Positions 57,443 to 64,000 of a DNA stretch of 64,000 bases are shown here, one piece after another. Within the stretch, counting starts at the first letter, position 1. Each line of letters begins with the position of its first letter. Origin of the DNA: Panaeolus papilionaceus (Eukaryota > Basidiomycota > Agaricomycetes > Agaricales); the NCBI GenBank assembly GCA_015501605.1, contig JADNRZ010000024.1, forward strand, positions 62,001 to 126,000. The letters run 5' to 3'. The notes under the pieces are model-generated. The model had not been told where the DNA came from, did not search any database, and was given only the letters and a program-made list of their open reading frames with translations. The translations under genes were made by a program, and so were the position numbers.

Positions 57443-58135
57443 CGGAATGTGGGAAAATGGACTTGTGCATTTCAAGAAAATCAATTATAGTCATAAATTC
57501 AAAAATGCAGCTTGCACTGCACATCAGACAATGATATATATATCAAAATGACCGTAAAAATAAGGGCTATTCAATGGATATTTTTAAAGAAAATAATAGT
57601 GATTATATAATCATGTATTTCGATGTTTTTCTTCTGGATGGACAGTAAATATGCATTTCTGACTACAGATACTCAGAATAAATTACCAATTTAAATACTA
57701 ATGGAAAGCCCTCACCTTTAGCGTCATTTTGATATATAAATCACGTCTAAGCGTTCAGTGTAAAGGGTAGTAATTAATTTATGCTGCAGAACAGCATTTC
57801 AGTTGCACCTCTTGCACTGCACCTAAAATTATGATTTATATATCAAAATAAAGCTAAAAATGAGTAGATTCAAGATATATTTACAGCGCTCCTGTGCGCG
57901 CTTTTATCCTCCCAAAATAGCGGCTATAGTGTTTTGTCAAACCATATTTTGCAATATCTGGGCCGATAAAATGACCGCACATAAGCGCTCTAAATTGAAT
58001 CGAATTCTACTCATTTTTAGCTTTATTTTGATATATAAATCATAATTTTAGGTGCAGTGCAAGCATCATAATTAAATAAATGAGCTTGAAAGCAGATTTC
58101 TGAAAGTGTCTAAGTCCATTTTCCCGCGCTCCGGC
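57443..58135. mobile_element. nested foldback element
   Basis: Outer ends GTCGGAATGTGGGAAAATGG and, inverted, GCCGGAGCGCGGGAAAATGG, so the differences are all transitions of the C-to-T type. Inner perfect 58-bp inverted arms lie at 57811-57868 and 58006-58063 (CTTGCACTGCACCTAAAATT onward). A related but diverged pair is at about 57500 and 57735. No coding capacity. Confidence 0.7.
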
Positions 58136-58947
58136 TGAAACATCGGAGCATGCCATTGACTGCCACATCATCACTTCTTTCTTCCCTTCCACCACCATCC
58201 CCCCACCCATTCTCTCCCCCATTCCCCTCCTCATCATTATCTCTCTCTTTCTCTTGTCTGAAGGTTCATGTAGGAGTTGCTCAGCATATAGGGCATTTAT
58301 GGGCTGGTATTGGTGTGTATTATATTTGTGCTGTCTCTGCTGAACACTCTCCATAGCTGCCATGTCATCACTTGCACCTCCATACTCTCCACTCCCTCCT
58401 GCTTTCTATGTCTCCTTCTCCTTTTCTTTCCCTTCTCCTTCATTAGTCCGCTTTTTTTGCCTTTTTTTCCCAGTAGTATGCTTATGATGTGCCATGTCAT
58501 CACCTCCACCTGTGCTCTTGCCACTTTTTACTCTATATTCTATCTATTTTCTCCCATCTCAGGACACTGTTTTCCAGTTCTATCCCTCTTTTTCATTAGT
58601 TCTTTATTCTCTCCTCACTATTTATTTCTGGTGCCATGTCATGATCTTCACTTTCATCTGTGCCCCTTCTCCTACAGTATACTGGCTGTATTCTTACTAC
58701 TATTAGTCCGCTTTTTCTCCCCTTTTATTCCTAGTATTCTGCTTTTTCTGGCTTCTCTTATATAGTTGTAGCTTCCAGCTCTTGGTGTTACTGTGTCTAT
58801 TCTTGTCTCCATTCTTAAATTTGTGCTTGGTAGTATATTTGGTACATATAGCTGCAATATATGATTTTGATGATTTTTAATTTTGACTTGGACATGAATT
58901 GAGAAAGATTTAGAATTTTTTAAGGTACTTTGAAGACTCCCAGAGAC
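58136..58947. other. CT-rich stretch, no supported gene
   Basis: Repeats GCCATGTCATCACNTCCAC-like units at about 58150, 58360, 58492 and 58634 between CT-rich runs, suggesting an old tandem repeat of 130-210 bp. Long frames here are low complexity and not accepted. Confidence 0.4.
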
Positions 58948-60632
58948 ATCTCATAAGTGTTTCCGAGACTCCCAGAGACTTCTCAAAGATGCCCAAAGAC
59001 AATGAAAAGAGGCACTTGGCAGTGAAGTCACTTTGTAGAGCTCCGACATCTTTTGGATCTTTTGATACTTTGGAGGGCTTTGGAGGGCTCTGGAGGACTC
59101 TGGAGGATGATGTCTCCCAAGGTGCTTTTCCTGATGTAACTGTCCTATGAACTTGGTGAGCATCTCCTGGTTCTTCCACTGGTTTTTCTCAAGAATGTCT
59201 CTGAGGTTGGTGTTAGTGCGTGCTTCAGGTTGGGCTGGTTCCAATTCAACCATCTGCTTTGCTTGAAGGGTGACCTCAATGTGCTGGTGTAGGTCTTGGT
59301 AAAGATTGGGGAGGGCTGAAGACATGGGTTGGGAAAACGAATCCATTGTAAGAAAGATCCCATCCAGTAATCCCAAGGTGGAGTTCTTTGTATTCACAAA
59401 TCAACATATTGGTAAACGAGCCTCTGCAGAAAATTCCTAGGGACCAAGTCAATAACACCAGAGATACCATGAACATCTTCAGTACTTACCTTGCAAATGC
59501 CATCTCTCAGTTGAGCAACATTTGACTCTGCTCGCATTCGAGCGTCTTCGTTGTGCAGCGTATCCCACATGGTAGTTACAAATGTCACTGATATATTTCT
59601 GCTCAATGGATCCAGCAACTGCTCAAGCATCTCTATGGTCCTGTGCTGACTTCCTCACAGTTGAGTGTCTGAGATTGGGGTCCAATGTAATACTCTGTTA
59701 ACATTTGTTAAACTAAAAGTACAGATTGTAGGAATTATCTGACTCATTATCCTTCAGCCACTTTTTGTTACAGTTAACTTGTTTGGTGTGTACGAGTCCA
59801 GCTGTAGAGTTAACAAGAACGAGGGTCGAAGGTGAAAGTGGGGTCATCTGGTGTGTTACGTCAAGTTCGAGGGAATCTAACTAAGAATGCCACTTTGAGA
59901 ATCACTTGATGGTATTGTCTTAGCAGAGAGCAAGTAAAAGAAGTCCAGTAGAAGTTATTGTTCTATTGTAGTTAAAGAACTAGCTAAAGAACAAAGGGTA
60001 TAAACTACCGGCTTATATAAGTATCTACAGTGGCTGTGCATGTATGAGGCAGTGTAGATAAGGTGTGAAGTCCATGAGTCAGAGTGGAGCAATGATGAGA
60101 GAGAGAAGTAGAGTTGAGTCATAAGTATGGGAAAGATGAGTCAGAGAAGGAGTCATAGATAGGGGTTAGACATGGGGCGACAGCGGGAATGGAAGTGGAG
60201 TGAGAAGAGAAATGATGAGGGAGATAAGAAAGATAAGACAAAATATAAGTACAAAGAGAGATGATAGTACACAATGATAAGATAGTAGCAAGATAAGATG
60301 AAAAAGAAAAGATATAGCATAACACTTTTTAACCATGTTTATAATTTCGACCTCTGAGATCTTCAAGTCCGAAAATCCGGGGGTGTCGACTAGATACAGG
60401 GGTTGCTCATTGCAAGTCATATCCACAACCTGGTAAGTGTTCACAGTCTGTGTGTAACCCTGCAATTGGTCTTTGGATATTGAAATTTACTGAGATTCAC
60501 CCAAGATCACCTCAATGAACTTGAGATGCATCAATGTAAAAATATTCAGCAACATTGCATCTCAATGAGACAGACAATCCTTGACTTACTGAGCTTTTCC
60601 CAGCGCCTGTGGGTCCCATAAGACCAGAACTT
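58948..60632 (-). pseudogene. AIG1/IAN-like GTPase, divergent copy E, broken
   Basis: Minus strand. G1 exon LMGPTGAGKSS (near 60632-60595), then FIEVILGESQ, a TAA at 60489-60487, ISISKDQLQGYTQTVNTYQV, G3 LVDTPGFSDLK and IINMVKK. The codons for KK and WLKDNESDNSYNL are then separated by a solo LTR. After another short intron come HWTPISDTQL, a TGA at 59657-59655, GSQHRTIEMLEQLLDP and G4 VTFVTTMWD. The tail has a TGA at 59403-59401 followed by FVNTKNSTLGLLDGIFL and a coiled part. The first exon is missing: the G1 exon abuts a GGAGTCC block and then another pseudogene. With three nonsense codons and an insertion, it is dead. Confidence 0.8.
59766..60324 (-). mobile_element. solo LTR inside pseudogene E
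   Basis: 559 bp; on the minus strand it starts TGTTATGC and ends CTGTAACA. An exact 5-bp target duplication (CTTTT on the plus strand, 59761-59765 and 60325-60329) flanks it. Removing it restores the frame between MVKK and WLKDNES. The minus strand has a TATA-like CTTATATAAGCCGG near 60010, so the LTR promoter points the same way as the host gene. It is left by LTR-LTR recombination of a retrotransposon. Confidence 0.88.
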
Positions 60633-60692
60633 CTCACTCTCCCCTGACTACCCTAGGGAGTCCCTAGGGACTCATAAGACTCTCTACAGACT

Positions 60693-61432
60693 CTGGCATC
60701 ATCACCGGTCTTGGAAGTTTAGCTCCAGCCAAACTGAACCTGCTCAGAGCCATGCAAGACTCCATCCTCTCTGCTGGCTCTGCCTACTCCACTTCAACCC
60801 CAAAGCCAAGTGAATTTGCCATTGAGCTGGTACATGTGCTGCAGAACAGAGTCACCAATGCATTTGTCTGCCTCTCCTCCCTCAAATCCTCACTTGCCAA
60901 AATGATGTCCAATGTCACTGAGTTCCAGCGTCATTGCCTACATCTGGAGGGATTTTTTCGCGACTTAACAACATATCAACATTGACTAGATGGCGTCTAC
61001 CACAATGCACATGACATTGACAATCTCATTGGTGCCTTTACAATGGATGCAGAATCAGCTCAGCGTCTCTTTCACACTGGTGTACCTGTCTGGTATGTTG
61101 AGGAATGGGATGGCACACCCTTGATCTGCAATGTTCTTCGTGTTATAAATGTCACAATGCCTGGTTGCAGTTTGTCAATGGTAGATCATGACCCTCCCTT
61201 TCCCAACATCTATGAGGGTGACATGATTGGTGAAGGTTGCTATGCTGCCATATATCTTTTTGCACTCAACTGTCTCACAAGTCAAAGACCCTATGAAAGA
61301 CCATCAATTACATATCCATCGTTTCATGGTGTGTGTTTGTCTTTTACTGATCACCTTTACCTCAGCTGGAAATTCATTGTTGTCAAGCTCCCGACTCTCA
61401 AGTTCAAGGGTTGTCCAGGGCGCCACTGAGGC
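60693..61432 (+). pseudogene. partial copy of the fungal-specific family seen at 40734-42559
   Basis: Reads GIITGLGSLAPAKLNLLRAM, LQNRVTNAFVCLSSLKSSL, FQRHCLHLEGFF, TYQH, a TGA at 60983-60985, LDGVYHNAHDIDNLIGAF, AESAQRLFHTGVPVWYVEEW and SLSMVDHDPPFPNIYEGDMI. The intact paralogue on the minus strand has CGA (Arg) at the position of this TGA. The 5' part is missing: the frame joins a GGGAGTCCCTAGGGACTC block at about 60690. The 3' exons are replaced by the inverted LTR fragment. It is a fragment of a larger gene. Confidence 0.75.
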
Positions 61433-61501
61433 CTCTGAGCGAGGTACATCCCGCAGCCTCTCCCATATGCAAGGAAATCAAGTGGGTACATGTAAGCTGA
61501 G

Positions 61502-61765
61502 TGTAAGGGCACCTCAGACACACACAAGTCCTGGGGAAGATCCAAAGATATACATATATCAGCTCTACATAAATACAGGAAGTATACTCACCTGGGGGAG
61601 ATCCAAAGAGAAAGAGGTAAAGGATCAAACCCAGGTGGAACAGCTGTTTAAGTGATGAGCTGGCATTGGCATCAGCCTTGATGCCAAACAATGCCTTTGG
61701 GAATAAACAAAGGGAAACACAAAGGAATGACTATGCAACAGTGGCAACAACTAAATAATGAATGG
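61502..61765 (-). repeat. inverted LTR fragment
   Basis: TGTAAGGGCACCTCAGACAC onward is the reverse complement of the last about 240 bases of the LTR at 61771-62178, with a few mismatches and a 3-4 base indel. The two pieces face each other, so this spot is either a truncated second element in opposite orientation or an inverted duplication of the LTR end. Confidence 0.75.
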
Positions 61766-61770
61766 GTGGC

Positions 61771-62178
61771 TGTCAGGGGATCTCCTGCTACCTCCTATTC
61801 CTTTCCTTATTCTTGTCTCTCTTGTCTCTCCTTTCCCCTATTTCCCTTTGCTCTATTTCATTATCTGGACATACCATGGACTCATATATATTATATTACA
61901 CTCTCCTTTAGTTGTCACTCATTTGTTATTCACTTGTTTCCACTGTTACATAGTCATTCCTTTGTGTTTCCCTTTGTTTATTCCCAAAGGCATTGTTTGG
62001 CATCAAGGCTGATGCCAATGCCAGCTCATCACTTAAATAGCTGTTTCACCTGGGTTTGATCCTTTACCTCTTTCTCTTTGGATCTCCCCCAGGTGAGCCT
62101 ACTTCCTGTATTTATGTAGAGCTGATATATATCTTTGGATCTCCCCCAGGACTTGTGTGTGTCTGAGGTGCCCTTACA
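61771..62178 (+). mobile_element. probable 5' LTR of a Ty3/Gypsy element
   Basis: Starts TGTCAGGGGATCTCC and ends GAGGTGCCCTTACA (TG..CA), with an AT-rich TATA-like stretch (CATATATATTATATTACAC) near 61885. It lies 130 bases upstream of the Gag-Pol start codon. The left border is inferred from the end of the inverted match; the 3' LTR lies beyond the window and would fix it. Confidence 0.6.
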
Positions 62179-62308
62179 GTAGAAAGAGGTCACCTTGGAG
62201 ACTGAGACTGCATACAGTCTGTTACATCCTCTGTTCTGCTTCTTCTGTTCAGCTGCATTATAGACTCTGTGCTTTCTCCCTCTCCTCTCTTCTCCCTGTC
62301 TGGCAACC

Positions 62309-64000
62309 ATGGATCCCCATACTTCACCACCTCCAGCTGCTTCTGTCTCTCTGTCTCAGTTGCCTTCCCTGGAAGACCAGGTATCCTCCATGCTTGCTCA
62401 GCAGGAATCCCAACAGGTAGCTATCTCCCACTTGAGGTCTTCTGTTCTTTCCTTGCTTCATTATTTTTCTTCTACTTTCAATCCCTCTCCTCTTTCTCTT
62501 TCTTCTTCCCCTTCTTCTTCTCCCTCTCTTGTTTCTTCTACTTTTCCCCCACTCCCTTCCCACTCTGTTGGACAGCTGACAGATGGGATACTACACTCTT
62601 TAAACCATGGAACTGTAGACAGAAACTTTTCTCCCCCTTCTTCTTTTCCTTTACCTAGTGTAAACATGGAACAATCTTCTTCTTCTCCTCACCCTCTTCC
62701 TTCTTCTTCTCATTTTATTAGTGTACCTATGGAACATTCTTCTTCTTCTCTTTCTTCTAGTAGTAGTCTTCTTTTTCCCCCCACTTCTATTCGGTCATCC
62801 AAAAGAGTGGATCCTCCCCTCCCCACTGTCTCTTCTGGTTGCCCCAGTGGAATAGTGTCTTCCCCTCTCCTCGCTGCCTCTTCTGGTTATCCTAGTGGAG
62901 TAGTGCATCCCTCTGCCCCTTCTTCTCATCGTCTTGGGACTCCTTTGATGATTGCAGAAAAGATTAGGCCAGCTCCTCCTCCCCGGTACGATGGTGATCA
63001 TCTCAAGGGCAAAGCCTTCTACAACTCTCTCATGGGTTACTTCAGACTTCGTCCAGATCTTTTTCCTGACAAGTCCACCATGATTAGTTGGGCCCTCATG
63101 TTCATGTCTGCTGGTCGAGCTGCTCTATGGTCCTGCAGGATCTTTGAGCTCATTGAGGAAGGTTCCTCTCCTTACGCAACTTGGGACCACTTTGCTGAAG
63201 ACTTTCGCAAAGAGTTCTTCCCCTTGCGTGAGCAGGAAACTGCTGCCCTCATCTTGGAAGGTACCTCCTACTTCCAAGGAGATCGTTGTGTTGACAATTA
63301 TGTTGACTCCTTCCGTGACCTTGTTGCTGAAGCTGGCTACTCTGACCCCTCCTACATTGTGGTCAAGTTTCGTCGTGGCCTCCACCCCTCCATCACTGAT
63401 CATCTCAGTAAACGGGTAGCTTCACATCCAGCTCATAACGATCCCTCTGGCTGGTACGAATTGGCTCGCCTTGTCGCTCTCAACTTGGCTGCTAATGACA
63501 CCTTCCATCCGCAGCCTCCTCCTCCTGTGCCTAGCCCACTCTCTTCTCTTCCTCCTTCCTTCTCACATTTCCTTGACCCCTCCCCTGGTCCTTTGTCTAT
63601 TCGCACCACTCATGCCCCCTTACGAAAGCCTGTGACAAGTGAAGTCTCTGTGCAAACGCCTGCACAAGCCCCACCTCTACCTTGTCCTAAAGTCGTTCTC
63701 GACTCTCGTAATTGGTATGCCCCTCTGGTTGATGAGACTCTATCTCTCCCAGATGAAGACAAGGTTCCCTCCTCTCCATCCTCCCTCCATGATCCTTCTG
63801 CTCTGCCCTGCCTACCTTGTCGCTCCAAACGGGAATGTCGTCGCCTTCCATCCTCGTGCACCATCTCTTCTCTTGCACCTGGACCTAGCTCCCTTCACCT
63901 GAAGGTTGAGATAGAGACCACTGACTCCCATGAAGCTCGATCTGTTAAGGCCTTGCTTGACACTGGCGCTACTGGTCTGTTCATCGATCAAGAGTACGTC
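62309..64000 (+). CDS. Gag-Pol polyprotein of a Ty3/Gypsy retrotransposon, partial
   Basis: Encodes the structural and enzymatic polyprotein of the retroelement. The frame is open from ATG at 62309 to the window edge, 564 codons without a stop. Residues 1-220 form a Ser/Pro-rich N-terminus (many SSSS runs). Residues about 220-400 form the capsid-like domain: PPRYDGDHLKGKAFYNSLMG, SWALMFMSAGRAALW, WDHFAEDFRKEFFP, FRDLVAEAGYSDPSYIVVKF, RRGLHPSI. A Pro-rich linker follows, then the aspartic protease active site LLDTGATGLFID (Asp at about residue 551). No CCHC zinc knuckle is visible between capsid and protease; a Cys-rich LPCLPCRSKREC is there instead. Reverse transcriptase, RNase H and integrase should follow outside the window. 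Confidence 0.88.
   Translation, partial: MDPHTSPPPAASVSLSQLPSLEDQVSSMLAQQESQQVAISHLRSSVLSLLHYFSSTFNPSPLSLSSSPSSSPSLVSSTFPPLPSHSVGQLTDGILHSLNHGTVDRNFSPPSSFPLPSVNMEQSSSSPHPLPSSSHFISVPMEHSSSSLSSSSSLLFPPTSIRSSKRVDPPLPTVSSGCPSGIVSSPLLAASSGYPSGVVHPSAPSSHRLGTPLMIAEKIRPAPPPRYDGDHLKGKAFYNSLMGYFRLRPDLFPDKSTMISWALMFMSAGRAALWSCRIFELIEEGSSPYATWDHFAEDFRKEFFPLREQETAALILEGTSYFQGDRCVDNYVDSFRDLVAEAGYSDPSYIVVKFRRGLHPSITDHLSKRVASHPAHNDPSGWYELARLVALNLAANDTFHPQPPPPVPSPLSSLPPSFSHFLDPSPGPLSIRTTHAPLRKPVTSEVSVQTPAQAPPLPCPKVVLDSRNWYAPLVDETLSLPDEDKVPSSPSSLHDPSALPCLPCRSKRECRRLPSSCTISSLAPGPSSLHLKVEIETTDSHEARSVKALLDTGATGLFIDQEYV

Larger units (their letters stand above)
61771..64000 (+). mobile_element. Ty3/Gypsy LTR retrotransposon, 5' part
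   Basis: LTR, short leader (62179-62308, no obvious tRNA primer match) and the start of a single Gag-Pol frame that runs off the right edge. The uninterrupted frame suggests a young, possibly complete copy. Confidence 0.8.

Noticed and set aside
58297..58765. Overlapping 75-151 codon frames in the CT-rich stretch
   Set aside because: Low-complexity translation of CT-rich DNA, open on both strands, no domain.

Overview
This is eukaryotic, repeat-rich DNA from a filamentous fungus, most likely a basidiomycete of the class Agaricomycetes. The signs are many short introns (about 48-110 nt) with GTRNGY donors and YAG acceptors, and a P-loop GTPase family with the fourth motif TTMWD that is greatly expanded in mushroom-forming fungi. 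Other signs are large clade-specific families of unknown function and a mix of hAT, Tc1/mariner-like, foldback and Ty3/Gypsy elements. No rRNA, tRNA, CRISPR or bacterial-style operon was found. The species cannot be named from sequence alone.

Layout. (1) 1-31.9 kb is a segmental-duplication array built on an AIG1/IAN-like GTPase gene of about 380 codons. Copy A (364-1713, minus) faces copy B (4795-6153, plus). Copies C (12910-14277) and D (27073-28889) follow in tandem with long duplicated flanks. Different insertions interrupt each unit: a TA-flanked miniature element (9580-10051), a 1.87-kb TA-flanked element (15845-17717), a 4-kb hAT transposon with a nearly complete transposase (19677-23663), a 442-bp element at the last splice acceptor of copy D, and a solo LTR (30141-31134). 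(2) 32-42.6 kb holds broken or truncated genes of unknown fungal families (32457-34760, 36468-37420, 40734-42559), one more hypothetical gene (35317-36107) and several non-autonomous elements. (3) 43191-47729 is a huge near-perfect palindrome: arms of about 1.69 kb, spacer of about 1.16 kb. Its arms carry G-rich tracts and a diverged repeat of about 175 bp, and short-motif arrays flank it in mirrored orientation. (4) 48-57 kb holds hypothetical or decayed genes and small foldback elements. (5) 57.4-61.4 kb holds another foldback element, a fifth GTPase copy E (a pseudogene split by a solo LTR with a 5-bp target duplication) and a pseudogene of the 40734-42559 family. (6) From 61771 to the right edge is the 5' part of a Ty3/Gypsy retrotransposon, with an open Gag-Pol frame of 564 codons that runs out of the window into the protease.

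How it fits together. The cellular genes recognised are GTPase paralogues and clade-specific families. No metabolic pathway or operon is present. The region behaves as a transposon-rich duplication nursery: copies differ by gene conversion, nested insertions and nonsense mutations. Several nonsense codons are TGA, and one can be paired with CGA at the same codon of a paralogue in this window, as expected from deamination of methylated CpG. The features that deserve most attention are the palindrome with its flanking arrays, and the GTPase array, in which two copies have lost the G3 aspartate.
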